Counted from the stretch's first letter, positions 12,251 to 24,609 are shown. The stretch: DNA of 64,000 nucleotides from Mya arenaria (GCF_026914265.1 NC_069129.1:25527650-25591649), one strand, 5' to 3'. Numbers and translations: made by a program. The notes: a model not told the origin generated them from the sequence alone.

Positions 12251-14140
12251 AATTATTGAATGATCATTTTACTCCAACAAAAATCCCTGCTGAATTTACA
12301 TTCGAAATGCATATCATGTTCGTACCATCTATACATAAAGTTCAAAAAGCTGTGTCTGGCATATTTAAAAATATTAAGAACATGATGTATGCTGTTCCAA
12401 CTTTAATTGAGCTGAAAGAATTTCTCTACGTTGTTTTCGATTGGGATCTCCATATCTATTCGGGTAAAGTTAAACATCGTTTTGGGTCTAGCTACGCCTA
12501 TGTGAACTTATTAACGAAGCCATGCATGTAATCACACTGGTAAAACGATGATTTCTAGCAACATTTTTTATGTTGCCTCATTGCTAACATATACGTTGTT
12601 TGTGTCATGTTCTTTTCCATTATTATAATAGTGTTTACTGTTTTAGCATACAACCGATATTTTCAGCAAATGAAACTGCAGATAGACAAGTATTAGGTAC
12701 TAGGCTTAATATCGATACTTTTGCGAGTCTTTAAAGGTCAGCCTACTGCCACTCATAGGTTTCACACTCTCTGCGTCATTGGCGATTGTGCGGTTTTCGG
12801 TTGACCTCCATAGTTCAAGCACAATGAAAGTGAATGCTACTTTATACATTCGGTGAACCCGGTGAATGCTTCGCTGAACGTTCCTTAGCGGTAACCACCT
12901 ACATTTTATTAATAAAAATAGGTTGATGTGTGAGTGACGTTGTGAGTTTAGTTTAGTTTAGTATACATAAGGCCCTTTAACATTTTCCCCTTTACAAGGA
13001 ACAGTTCAGGCTACATAATTGTCATTGTAGTTTCCGTTGTTTCATTGACCTTAAGTTACAGCTGCATAAGCAGGGGTGTGGTTAAATAAAGTTGAGAATA
13101 AGGTTCTTTAGTTACAACATTTTTGTCTTGTGGGCATAGAAACAAAAATGTTTCGATTCTTATAATTCACTAACTCATTATAATGCACTTCAGGGTATCA
13201 ATAACAAGGCGCATGCTCGTTCTGCAAGAATGGGATATTCAATGAACGTTTAATTACATGCTTCACCTTGTTTCCGCTTTGATATAATCAGGACGTATTA
13301 TTCTGTTTTTCACTTGTGTATTACTAGTTTAACAAAATCACTCCGGCATGTAGGTGCGTTAAGTAAGCGGGATAGCCGGAGAGCGGGAAGGTTTTTCCGG
13401 CCGAACCTTTTCTTCGGCCAATGAATAAACTTATCCTATATTTATATACGAGTAATTTATTAAATTATTTTCCCGATATCTAGGAGACACATACACCTAC
13501 AACCTCATAAAGGTCACGATACTGGTAGACTAGTTAACTCATTTCAACCACTTTCTATATTGGCCAAAAGTCAACAAAAATCGACCCCAAAGACGTTTTC
13601 CGGCTAGGTCTGGTACTCACCAGAGTGAAGTAGGCAGAGAACCACCTAGAAGGTGCTTTACGGGACACACACACCTAACACCCACATATGTCACCATACT
13701 GGGAAAACTCGTTAACTATTTTTTTTGAAAATGGTAGGCTCTCGCTACGCAAACAAATCCACCGCAACAGGGTAGACAATGAGTTCGTTTTGGACAAGTC
13801 TTTCTTAAAAAAGCACCTAAAAATAAGGTTCATGTATTAAATTTCCTTAACATGTATCTAAGTATTGCTGAACAAAAATATCCGTTGTATTACAAAATGG
13901 TTAAACATTGTAATGAAATAAATTTGCCTGAGTTAAAAACAAGCACATATGTCAATTGGCAAACTTTAACCACATTGTATTTGAAAAAAACACAAGAAGT
14001 ACAGAGAGTTATCTAACTCCAACTCAAAACGTATCTTACTTACAACTGATTACAACTATTTAACTTTTTGGCACAATTTATGACAATGAAAACAGCCTAA
14101 ACAAGACTGTCTTCGCTCTTGTTACGAACGGAATCGTGTT
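12250..14140. other. No gene supported; one weak ~175-bp spaced direct repeat
   Basis: A 91-aa plus-strand frame (12256-12531) has no recognisable domain and no homologous copy, so I do not call it. Two diverged copies of a motif (gacacayacacctamca, then tcacSatactgg, then ctMgttaact) lie at about 13486-13545 and 13663-13720. A small GC-rich hairpin-like stretch sits at 13390-13420. Confidence 0.4.
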
Positions 14141-14145
14141 TCAAT

Positions 14146-14478
14146 TTAAAGTATTTCAAATTCATAAATTTTGAAGAAAATTTAAATTTTATGAATGGAT
14201 TTATACTTGCCTGATGAAGTGCCTCCCACCTCCCCGTATGTATTTTCGGTGTTAATTCTTACGTCGAAATAAAACTGACGATATGGGGTTTACAGGTGGT
14301 TATAAAGAGCGCTTTAATCACGTGACCATGATAAATCACGTGATCGCTGTATATAGCGGACTGTTAATGTTTAAAGGAGATAATATCCTATGTTTATTTC
14401 ATCAGACAAGTATGAATCCATTCATAAAATTTAAACTTTCTTCAAATTTTGTGAATTTGAAATACTTTAAATTGAAAA
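14146..14478. repeat. Inverted repeat around the left end of the DIRS-like element
   Basis: Sequence 14146-14222 reversed and complemented matches 14396-14478 almost throughout (landmarks: tttcatcaggcaagta, aatccattcataaaattt, gaatttgaaatactttaaattg). The arms enclose about 173 bp that includes the left terminal direct repeat. Such complementary segments near the ends are a known feature of tyrosine-recombinase retroelements, but this could also be a separate foldback insertion. Confidence 0.75.
14266..14413 (-). repeat. Left terminal direct repeat of DIRS/Ngaro-like element
   Basis: Begins GAAATAAAACTGACGATATG and ends near 'tttcatcagacaagta'. It matches 18961-19111 in the same orientation, including 'gtgatcgctgtatatagcgg' and 'tttaaaggagataata'. 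On the element's own strand this is the downstream end. Confidence 0.85.
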
Positions 14479-14829
14479 TTTATGAATTTCATTTCATGAT
14501 TTATACTTCAAATTGAACCCTCAGTTTTAACATAAGAATATATATTACAATGTATATAAGACTTTCTGATTATTGAAAGTTTTAATTCCCGACGGATTCC
14601 ATATATAGTCATTCAAGTAGAAAGATTATGAATGTAATATTGAACCGTTCAATATTCCTCAGGTAAAATGTAACAAATGTAGTCTCTCTTCACCAATCTG
14701 CAGCTTCTAACACAGAGAGCATAGATGCCCCTTTGTAAAGGGTCCAAGAAGGTCCCAATGACCTTGTCATGGGTGCTTTCACTTTCTAAGATTTTTCATC
14801 ATAGGCCATCTGTATGACTTTAACAATCC

Positions 14830-15600
14830 ATTTACTAATAGTCTGCTTTGACACTTTCCGATGTGGTTTGTTTATTGCTATAAAAAAGGCTATATTCAGA
14901 TTTCCCGATATTATTTCTATATTGATCAGTCTTTTTCAGATACCAATACAAAGCTCGTTTTGGGTCCAAGAGTTTGTTTTCCTTTAATGCAGGCACAAAT
15001 ATCGTTGCTGAGATATGACTAGGCCTGTCTTGTTTACTTAAACCATGTTTAAGGAATGTCACTCCTCTCGCCTGGACTAAAACTGCCCTTCGCCTAACCT
15101 TAACGCCTGGAGTTCCCTGTCCCCCGAAACGTGGTGATGGCTGTAAGAAAAACAGTTTTGTAAGTTGTGAACTTCAATTTTGTTTTTGACAAAGGTTCAA
15201 ATGGGTACTTTTGGGGCATAGACAAAACTAAATCCCATTCAGGTAATAATTTTGTCTGTGCCGGTCTTTCATTGAATACCCCTTTTAGGATTCGAATAAT
15301 ATGGGGGTGTTGTTTTTTCCGCTACTGGCGGTAACAAGGCAGTTAACATAGACATGCAACCTGCTATTGTACGATTCTGTAGACCCATATGATACAGATC
15401 AGCTAAAAAAGCTGCGCATTGAGTTATAGATGCTGTAAAGGGAGTAATTTCCCGTTCACTACACCAGCTACAGAATCTTCTGTACTTTCCATTATAATCT
15501 TTATGTGTCCCAGACCTCCAACTAGATTTGAGCAGTTTTCTAGCCCGTTTACAAAATCTCTCTGTTCTAAAATATTTGTCGATAGCAACCATGCAGTGAG
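14830..15600 (-). pseudogene. Tyrosine recombinase region of the DIRS/Ngaro-like fossil
   Basis: Fragments read on the minus strand resemble the tyrosine recombinase of DIRS-group elements. The N-terminal portion has the helical core-binding character of this family (SGTHKDYNGKYRRFCSWC near 15500, followed by ASITQCAAFLADLY). A more downstream fragment near 15000 carries the DPKRALYWYLKKT stretch typical of the inter-domain part of these recombinases. In this family the enzyme inserts a circular DNA intermediate. The region is broken and not expected to be functional. Confidence 0.75.
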
Positions 15601-15779
15601 ATTGAATACTTATGGGTTGGGATGAAATACTTGTGTCTTTGGCTGATCAAGTAGATAGATTTGGTACAATTGGAATTAGCAATGGGGCTGCAACCGATGT
15701 AATAGTTCTGAGTACCTAGGTCGTCTCGGCCATTTGGGGGCTATCAGAATGATTCTGCATTGAAACATTTTCCTATACT

Positions 15780-17370
15780 GAATTACCCTTGGAATCAGAC
15801 ACAATGGGGGGAAAGCATATGCAAACATCCCCTCCCAAGGAATTGTCATTGCATCCAGTGCTCAAGCATCTTGATGTAGAATCCAGGAACGAAATATTGG
15901 TACTTGTTTGTTTAAATGAGAGGCAAATAGATATATCAATTGTTGACTCCATTTCCAGAATATCTGCTGAGTGATTGACCTGTTTAGTGTCCATTCTGTT
16001 AGACGTATCATTGTCCTTGATGATTGGTCTGGCAATATATTGAGCTTGCACGCAATATGGGCTGCTTTCAGGAATATATTGTGTTGAATTGCTAATATCC
16101 AGATTTTCCATGTTTGTACACAGAGAGATGGGGACCGGGTACCACCCTGTTTGTTCAGGTATTGTACCACTGTTGTGTTGTCTGAACGAATCAGAACTGT
16201 CTGATTTGTCAATAATGGTAAAAAATGAACTAGGGCATTGTATACTGCTTCCATCTCTAAAGAATTGATATGCATTTTCTTTTCCTGCACTGACCACTTT
16301 CCCTGTGCTATCCGAGTGTCTAGGCATGCTGTTTGACTTGCATCTGTCTGTATTGTTCTATTTGTCACAACTTGTTGAAAAGATTTGCCCTGTGAAGTAT
16401 TTGGAGTATGTAACCACCATTTCAGATGTTCTACTAGATGGGCTTTTAATGGGATCTGAAAACTTAAATTTTTCGAAATGGGTTTCCAAAAATGTAACAG
16501 ATACAGCTGAATTGGTATCATTCGGAGTCTTGTATGGGGAATCAGTTCTATGCACGAAGCAAGTAGGCCCAATAAATGTAGATATTAATGGGATGTTGAC
16601 TTTGATTGTCCTAATATCATCTCGACTGCTAGACAAATCTTTTTGAGTCTGTCTTATGTCGGAAAAACTAACCCTTTTTGAAGATCTAGTACACTTTCTA
16701 TGTAAGTGATCTTTTGAGTTGGAACTAATTGAGAATTTTTCTTGTTTATGATGAAACCTAGATTGGTAAGGAGAATTAGCAATGTCCTTTGATCCTGTAC
16801 AATATTTTGTCTGTTTGCATTTAGACCTAACCGATCGTCGTGGTAAACAGCTAGACGTAGAGATTGTTTGCGGACATCAGCTGCTACTACTGCAACTAAT
16901 TTTGTAAATGTCCGAGGTGCTACTTTTGGACCAAACGCCATGACTCGCCATTGTTAAACTTGGTTGTTTACACAAAACCTTAAAAACTTTCTGTCACTTG
17001 GAAAGATTGGAATGTGTAGATATCCTTCTGAAAGATCTAGGGAAAATGCAAAATCTCCTTTTTCACTAGATTCAACACTGTTTTGATTGTATCCATTTTG
17101 AAGTGTTGAGTGCGCAGAAAAACATTGAGAGGCTTCAGATTTATAACAGGTCTCATACCTCCTGATGTTTTGGGATTAGAAAATTTGTACTGTAAAAACC
17201 TTGATCTATGTCCTGATTTACTGTTTCTATTGATTGTTTTTGTAACAAAATATATATTTCCTGTAATAGAATAGGCAATTCTTTTACTGGAAGATTTGTT
17301 TGTTTTATGCCGTTGAATTTTGGAAGGTTTCGAATTTTAATTTGCATCAATTTTATCAATGACAACACCT
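15780..17370 (-). pseudogene. Reverse transcriptase-RNase H region of the DIRS/Ngaro-like fossil
   Basis: Minus-strand fragments carry a YxDD-type polymerase box with the preceding FGPKVAPRTFTKL stretch (about 16840-16940). Next to it is an RNase H module with 'MHINSLEMEAVYNALVHF' and 'RSDNTTVVQYLNKQGG' (about 16150-16300), which is highly characteristic of DIRS-group elements. The upstream part, near 17160-17370, contains 'GFYSTNFLIPK', as in the fingers region of this RT group. The region is broken in several places. Confidence 0.85.
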
Positions 17371-18846
17371 ATTGATCGTTTGTGATTGTTTCCCATTGAT
17401 TTGCAAAAAATCTGATTCTGCCCCTACTGGTATCTCGTGTTTTATCAATAGTAAGAAATTTTGAATTACGAAAAGTGCTACCTACCCCAGAAGATTTTGT
17501 AGTTGTGGCCTTCGGAAATCTTGTCTGTGATTGTGCTTTGTAGTCGGTTCTTGCAGGATGCAAGCCATATGATAGTGCCTGACTACGGTACAATCGCTGA
17601 GGCCGTTCCACTGAAACGAGGTCTTTTCTAGTGTTGGTCTGAAGCACCTGGCATTTTCCGTTTGTTCCGATTTCCTGTCACTCTTTCAGTTTGTGTTGCA
17701 GTCCTGCACCAAAGACTCCTGACTGTGACAAGGGTAAACTCCAAATATGATTTCTTAATTCTTTGGAATCGTTCAGACCTGAGTCAGCCATAGCGGCTTT
17801 CCTCCGCACTAAATGATGTAAAGCCCCTGACCTAGCAACCTGATCGAGGAATTTAGTTTTCATGGCAAAAATGTCCCGCAAACATTGCACAGCACTATCA
17901 ATGTTGCATTGTTTGTCTGTAAGTTTGTCTGTCAGTTACCCGATGCTTGTTGCATGGAAAAATTGATGACAATACCCACTCTGGCTGCATGTTGCCCCTA
18001 ATATGCAATTTTCTCCAAGTCTTTCATTGGTTGAGAACACAGAGATTGTGATTATACTGCAAATTTCTGTCCAAATTTCTTTAATAGTAAATTTCCCACA
18101 ATGCTTTCAATAATTGGTGCTGCTAATATATCCTCTGCTTTGTCTGATATAGGAAAATCTGACCTGTAACTGTCTTTGTAAGCTGACAATTTTGTTGGTT
18201 TCTCTCTTCTCCAGGACTCATTCAAGACAGATATTTGACTGTCATCTAGAGAAATACCATTGTTGTTTTTGTCAGACTTTGTTGTGGCATCTGCGCCAAC
18301 TATTTCTTGCAAAACGTAACAAGTTTTCGAACTATACTTTAGAAAACGATCCTCACTATCAGAGTCAATAAGTACTGTGTGTGACTTGCGAGTGTTGGTC
18401 TCCGATGCGGCATCCTCGCCTAAGAACTGCGCACGTTCTCTTTGACCAGGCATCAACGATAAAGTGTCATCATCCACATCATGGGTGAACACAGTATCCT
18501 GTATTGGTGAGAGGCGAATACGCATCAATGTGGCAACCCTCTTTGGGGCTGTGCTATCAGTTACTGTGCAAGTAGTAGCACTGGTTACTGGTCTCTGCCT
18601 GGTCGAGCCAGCAGTATCCACCATACTGAAAAATGTGTCCAATTTCGAGTCAATGCTCTCGAAGCGTGACTTACCATCTTACCTCAAAGAATCTAGCTCT
18701 TTCTTGCTTGCTCGCGGGCTACAAGAATATTTCTTCTGAGAAACATGTGACCTACCCGATTCAGTGTCAAACTCGTTCTCTTCAATTTCTACTAAAGACA
18801 AGCTGTCTTTCTCAACACTATCGTTGCCCAACGAAGCGTTGGCCAT
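17370..18846 (-). pseudogene. Gag-like region of the DIRS/Ngaro-like fossil
   Basis: This is the first coding part of the element on the minus strand, starting at an ATG near 18846. Its position matches the gag-like ORF of DIRS/Ngaro elements. The early part is acidic and serine-rich; the later part is basic and rich in Q, R and S. I see no zinc knuckle. Identification rests on position rather than on strong motifs. Broken. Confidence 0.6.
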
Positions 18847-18960
18847 AATAACCCATAAAAATCTAATTTATAATCTAAAAACTATAAAATAATTGTTAAA
18901 ACACAACTAAATTGTCGTTAAATTATAGGAAAACTAAAACTTGTTGATGTTTCGACGCCG

Positions 18961-19111
18961 GAAATAAAACTGACGATATGGGGTTTACAGGTGGTTATAT
19001 AGAGCGCTTTAATCACGTGACCATGGTAAGTGACGTGATCGCTGTATATAGCGGATGATTGATGTTTAAAGGAGATAATATTCTTATGTATATTTCATCA
19101 GGCAAGTACAA
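18961..19111 (-). repeat. Right terminal direct repeat of DIRS/Ngaro-like element
   Basis: Direct copy of 14266-14413. Because the element reads on the minus strand, this is its upstream (promoter-side) terminus, about 115 bp before the gag-like start. Confidence 0.85.
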
Positions 19112-21346
19112 ATCACGAAATTAAATCCAGTAAAGCCATCCACTTGCAACTATACTTTGCTTTCATTGAATACAATATTCCTTCCGTCACTTTATACTCA
19201 CCTAGCCATTAAATGCGCGTGTACCTTTCAAATTTCGTATGATTTATCAGTGAAGAGCAGAGAAATGTACCCATAAGCAAATATAATCGTTATATCAATT
19301 CAGACCACAGTTTATCGCGTACTTATAGATTTGGGACAGCGCTTGTCGTGAAAGTCAACACATATATTAACATCAGGCAAACATTTTAGCCACAATATTT
19401 TGTGATGCATTGCAAATACTATATCACGGCTTACGTTGTGTCATTGGCTTGAAAAGGACATAAAGGGTGAGTATGCTCTCTTATTTTTACATTTCAGGGT
19501 TTAGTAAAAATTAAGAAAAAAATTGAGGAATGTAATACCTCATAAAATGATATATTTGTGTATTACATCATCAACAATAACGCTGCAAAGGTTTGTTTAA
19601 AGGACGAAACATAAAATGTTTCAAAATTTTCAAACATGTATTTATGTATTGAACAATTTCATATTTGTTAACTTCCTTGTTTTATTCATAAATTTCAATG
19701 TATATGAATTGGCTACGAGTCAATTAACGTATTTACACTGGTCGTTCTTCTATCTAATATATGCTGCTGTCCCATAATTACACCGGTCCGACTTTGTTTT
19801 TTACTGAGATTACCCCCTTAATAACATGCTGAGAAATATTCGCAATGAGTTGTGGTTATTTGTGGTTGCCATCGCATTGTTTTACAAAAACTAATACTTG
19901 CTACTTGTCTGAACGTGCATTAGCAGTCAAAATGTCATCTTTGAGTACTGACTCTTGGTCTCAATTTTTAAGCAATTGATAAGTCTTAATATCATCTGCG
20001 ACAAAGCTTGTTCTTGGTATGAGGAGGTGGGACAGGTCATTCATGAAAATTAGAAAAAGGACAATCCCCGGAACCATGCCTGTAAGAATCTCCTTAATTC
20101 TTAATTGAAACTTATTTTTTTCTTCTTATTACCATATTGCATCCCTTTGTGAAGAGTCTTATGTATGGAACCTTATTAAACGCTGATTTAAAATCAACGT
20201 ATATAATATCAATGTGTAGTTAATTATCTAGAGCTTCTGAATATTTTTCTTAACATTTTAAAAGTTGTGCTTTTCTAGAATTGTCACTATATGGCATCTT
20301 ATATTCGGCATCATACTGGAATGTTATACTATGAACGCACATCGAGAAGACTCGGTCTGGAAAATTCGTTGGTAAGGCACCTCCGATTCGGTAGTTGTCA
20401 ACATCCCACGGCTGCTACCATTTTTGTATCGTGCGACGTCAAAGACGCAACAGATCCCTTCAGAGAAGCATGCTCGACTTTGCAGGGGTCAACTTGTATT
20501 AATATACAATAAATTCTCAATCCACACAGAGCCCGGGCTTTGCTTATGTGCATATTACCAACCAAGTAAACATACGTTCTATGAACGCACTTCCGTCTAA
20601 AACGGAATGATATACTATGAACGCCCATCCGCCGCGTAGAGCGAACCGTTACAAAACTATCATATCTATAAAAAAGCAGCAGTTTTACAGCAATCTCACA
20701 AGACATTCCAATGCAATATGTCCATATTTGGCTTAGTCTCAAATTTTGCATGAGCTATAAACTGGATACTCTAAAAATGAAAATACAAACATTTTTTTGT
20801 TAAAAACGCGTGATTTGCACGAATTTATATGGCATTTTAATAATGAAACTTATCTGTGCTATAAAAATGTTCATTTCCGAAATGGTCATACAAGTTTGAT
20901 TTTGATTGAATTTTAACTTATCTAAGTTTCAGTTTATTTGTTTTAGCAAAGGTTAACATGTGTGTACATGATCTTTATATAGTAAAGTCTGGAGCAGAGC
21001 TCAAAACAACTTAAAGGAGTTTATTTAAAGTGACACTCTTCTTCAAAATCAATAAATACACATATGTAACAAGCATAAATCTTTGAGTGTAAACCTTTAA
21101 TTACTTCCTTGATAATGCATTGATGGAAAATGTTAATTTCTGAAAACAAGATTTTAGCCGTGTATTTAATAGCTGAAAAACGCAAACATATTAAATGATT
21201 GTTGAATGGTAAGCGATTAATTGCGGACTAATATCGTCTCATAAGGTAGAAATACCGTGTTTTTGCTCCTTTTTTCAGATTAAACACTGTATCCTTCATA
21301 AAAACTTGTTTGTTTTTTACATTTATCCATCCTTTTTGGTATTTTA
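19112..21346. other. No gene seen; segment with similarity to 45130-45340
   Basis: About 19200-19480 resembles 45130-45340 (order: gtttatcgcgtacttatagat, gggacagcgcttg, catcaggca, gccacaatattttgt). This may be an upstream remnant of the large HSPA12-RMDN duplication. Around 20312, 20578 and 20598 the phrase 'ctatgaacgc' recurs three times with related flanks. No coding region is supported. Confidence 0.4.
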
Positions 21347-22517
21347 CAGGGTTCGAATTTAGCACTCGCACACTTTCAAATGCGAGCCAAAATTGAAAAA
21401 TGCGATGTGAATTTAAAGCTGCACTCTCACAAATTTACCGTTTTTACAAAAAAAATTGCGTAAATATCTGCAAACCAGTGATACAAGACTGCTGACAAAA
21501 CATCAGATCGCAGATTTTCATATTTCCCTTCCAAAATTAATACTTCATGACAAAAAGCGTTACTAACGGTTTAAGAAAAATGCATTAAAATAACTTTTGA
21601 ACATAAATATAAAAATCTGTGATCCAATTTTTTGTCAGCATTCTTGTATTACTGGTTTCCATGCATTTTCTTAAAAATTGGCTAGTTCCAAGACAAAAAA
21701 AGTTGTAAAAACGTCCAATCTGTGAGAGTGCAGCTTTAAAGACACTCGCAAAAATTTGCGAGTTCAAAATTTGCAGAAAATATGCAATCCTCGAAATAGA
21801 TATGAACATAATCGGTGATCAATTCCTGCACAATAGATTAATAAAACTAATTTTAGAAATGCCTACTTTCGTTTTCCGATTATCACACAGAAATTGATGA
21901 CGTAGATTAACGTTATGCGCAAAGACAGGTACTCGTTACTATGTAGCAGGTACTCGTTACTATATGTATTTTTGTTGACTGGTTTTTCGTTTCCATTGTT
22001 GGCGGCGGTATTTGGCGATAATCGTATCGAGACACAGTCTGTTTAATGATGAAAAGCAAAAAGATACGTGTGTTGATTTTAAAATTGCCGACAGCTGATG
22101 GCAATGATAAACCAGTTCCAAACAAAGAAGACAAAATGAAATAATCCGTCCGTTAAAACTGTTGCGATGTGGAAGAGGGAGTTGAACATTATATTGACCC
22201 TAAACACAGATGACGAAAGGAACGTTTTCAAAATACTTCGCACATACCAATAATGGCCTAATCAAGACTTCCTCAGTACGTAATGTCAGTGTTACAGATA
22301 TGATGATATTGTTTTATGTACAATAACATGATCATTCATAAAAAATATTATACTATACCTTAAACCATTGTTTTTCATACAATATATACTTTTTCCTTGC
22401 AAACACAAATGTTTGCCTTAAAAAAATTCGAGTGAGTGTCTGGTTTTGCGAGTTGAAAATTTTAGCAATCGCAAAAATTTGCTAGTATTAACTAAAAAAA
22501 GTTAAATTCGAACCCTG
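21347..22517. mobile_element. Non-autonomous DNA transposon with CAGGGTTCGAATTTA ends
   Basis: The left end CAGGGTTCGAATTTA (21347) is repeated exactly in inverse at the right end (to 22517). Both subterminal regions contain several versions of 'ctcgcaaaaatttgcgagt', a short palindromic motif. There is no transposase frame. The CAGGG start is common in hAT elements, but I could not find a matching 8-bp target duplication, so the superfamily is open. A separate MITE (21417-21735) has inserted into its left subterminal part. Confidence 0.65.
21417..21735. mobile_element. TTAA-target MITE, copy 1 (nested)
   Basis: A 319-bp element with inverted ends AGCTGCACTCTCACA / TGTGAGAGTGCAGCT, flanked on both sides by TTAA (21413-21416 and 21736-21739). 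It has no coding capacity. A relative lies at 36780-37119, sharing ends and interior (for example 'agtgatayaagactgctgacaaa' around 21478 and 36872). The TTAA duplication points to a piggyBac-type transposase acting in trans. Confidence 0.85.
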
Positions 22518-23760
22518 ATTAAAACAATATATTAATTGTGGTGACTCTTATTTGGGAGTGAGAGTGCATCTTTAAACTAAAAATATAGATATATACTGAT
22601 GTAAAGTGTTGCACCTTGCAAAAATTATAACCAACCCTGTGGTATTTTATTGCAAAATACCACCATCCACCCCAACCCCACCCCCTGTCCATTTATCATA
22701 ATGCAAACGTTGTCCCGGCACATACTAAAAATGACCTCGAGCAATTGATTGAAAATGGACAGTTAATTGGAAAAGTAATATGAAACTTCAAATATATATA
22801 AATTTCGGGCACTTTATTTCAGTGTTATCTCCCCTTGTTCATTTCAATAAAGTTTTGTCCTGGAACAAACATATATAGTAATGAGAAGTTGTGCACCTTG
22901 CAAAAAAAATATCAATCTGAGTCACTATAACTCTGGGTGGCGCTACGAAAACAGCATTTCTATTTTATACAAATTTAAATAAAAAATAACGAATGTTATT
23001 ACCAAATAAAGATTATCACCCTCGAGTCGTAGATGTGATACTCAGACCAAGAACGTAAGTGTATATGGACACTGGTGGCATGGCGTCATAAATGTTCCCA
23101 ACAATGCGATCAGTCTTAAGTTGATTGTATTGATATAATTTTCTCCCACAAATGTTAAAGAAGCAACCACTGTATGTGTATTGACACAACAAAAAGGTAT
23201 AGATGTCAGCTATTACTAGTAGTTGCTTCTATTTTATCATGTTTTACTTTATATCACTACCTATTGGTTAGTCATTAACAGATGCTTTAAATGTGACAGC
23301 CGCAACACGTGTACTAGATATGTTTAACCAGGCATTTAGGAAATTCAACATCTGTGTAAGGAAACAACTCAATACCTTAATTTGACAGTAGGACTTGTGC
23401 ATGGCGTTCGTGAAATATAAATATTATATAAGAAAAAAAATTCTACTTAGCCTTCCTTGTGAATATATTATTACAGTTTGGCTCATTATAATTGTAATAA
23501 TGATTTTATTTGCAAATCGAGCTCTTAATCGAAAATCGAGAGATGCAATACATTTGTCAACATGATCTTATAACAACTACATGTTATGTAGAAGCTTAAA
23601 TAAGGAGTTCGATGAAATCACATCACATTATTTGATACCAAATGAGATATATAAATTATCAACATCAATGAAATTGATTGTGTATTTAGTACGTGGCATT
23701 TCGCTCCTTGGAAACATATACTTATACATTGTCAACTACAGGGACAAGTTCACAAAGGCC
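22518..23760. other. Intergenic region upstream of HSPA12-like copy A
   Basis: Two diverged direct repeats (about 22595-22735 and 22790-22910) share 'gttgcaccttgcaaaa' and 'gttttgtcc/gttgtccc'. An isolated MITE-like end ('gagtgagagtgcatctttaaa') lies near 22556. From about 23230 the sequence aligns with the region upstream of the copy-B gene. No other gene is seen. Confidence 0.5.
23263..23267 (-). promoter_or_regulatory. Possible CCAAT box conserved between the two HSPA12-like copies
   Basis: The phrase 'cactacctattggt..tagtcatta' is kept about 500 bp upstream of both genes (ATTGG at 23263 and 49933), although neighbouring upstream DNA has diverged. ATTGG is an inverted CCAAT box. The function is inferred from conservation only. 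Confidence 0.3.
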
Positions 23761-24117
23761 ATGACTACCGCAAACGGTGAAGAATCATCAAGGAAAATCT
23801 CAAAAGATGCCTTACCTAGATCAACGAAACCGGAAAGGAAACATCTTTTTGTTGCAGCTATTGATTTTGGAACTACATTTACTGGATATGCATTTTCGAC
23901 CAATATACTTCTGGACGATCCAATCAACTGCAGCATTTATCAGACAGAAGGCTTAAGGAGTGAAAAAGGTCCAACGTGCGTTCTTCTTAATCCAGACGAA
24001 ACCTTCAGTGCATTTGGATACGATGCAGGAATAAAATATGTGGCAATGTGTCAAAATGATGATAAAGAAAAATATTACTTCTTTCAGCGCTTCAAAATGA
24101 GCCTCTACAAAAACAAG

Positions 24118-24240
24118 GTATTTTGGACAATTTATTGAATGTGTATCTTTGTCCTTGCGACAAAACTATATAAAACTAGAAACTATTTTAGCGTCGTTTA
24201 TTACCTATTCACGTGCAGATACGCAATTCCATGTTTGCAG
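24118..24240 (+). other. Intron 1 of HSPA12-like copy A
   Basis: Starts GTATTT and ends 'catgtttgcag'. The acceptor is identical to that of copy B's intron 1, which is longer (174 bp). The small size leaves no room for additional elements. Confidence 0.8.
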
Positions 24241-24609
24241 AAACTTTCTCGTGAAACGAAGATAAAAGACCTGAACGGTAAAGAGCTCCTAGCAATAGAT
24301 GTTTTCTCAAAAGTGATTAAGCACCTTTCAGAAGAACTTTACAAACAGCTGAAAAAAAGTATGACGGGAGTTTCCTCAGATGATGTGTTGTGGGTTATTA
24401 CTATTCCGGCAATCTGGTCAGACGCGGCTAAGCAGTTCATGCGAGAAGCAGCAAATAAGGTAAAGTTAAGTAAACGATTGTATTTCACTAATAACTCACA
24501 TATTCAAACTTTGTTCACCAACATAGTTTTGATAAACAGTAAACGTAATGATGTCATTAAGAATTGAAAATAAAACATTTATTTTATATTAGTTTATGCT
24601 AATTTAGTT

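Larger units (their letters stand above)
14266..19111 (-). mobile_element. DIRS/Ngaro-like tyrosine-recombinase retroelement, broken
   Basis: A fossil element of about 4.85 kb transcribed on the minus strand. It is bounded by direct repeats of roughly 150 bp (14266-14413 and 18961-19111). Internal order, in its own direction, is gag-like, reverse transcriptase with RNase H, then tyrosine recombinase. That order and the lack of an integrase or visible target duplication fit the DIRS/Ngaro superfamily; same-orientation ends favour Ngaro or PAT over classical DIRS, which has inverted ends. By eye the two terminal repeats differ at about 8-9% of positions, so the copy is not recent. The coding parts carry on the order of ten breaks and it looks inactive. 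Confidence 0.85.

Noticed and set aside
12256-12531. 91-aa plus-strand open frame
   Set aside because: No recognisable domain, no homologous copy and no splice context; length is within chance for AT-rich DNA.
22556-22576. Third copy of the CACTCTCACA-end MITE
   Set aside because: Only one end (about 20 bases) is present; no partner end was found at the expected distance, so it is at most a fragment.
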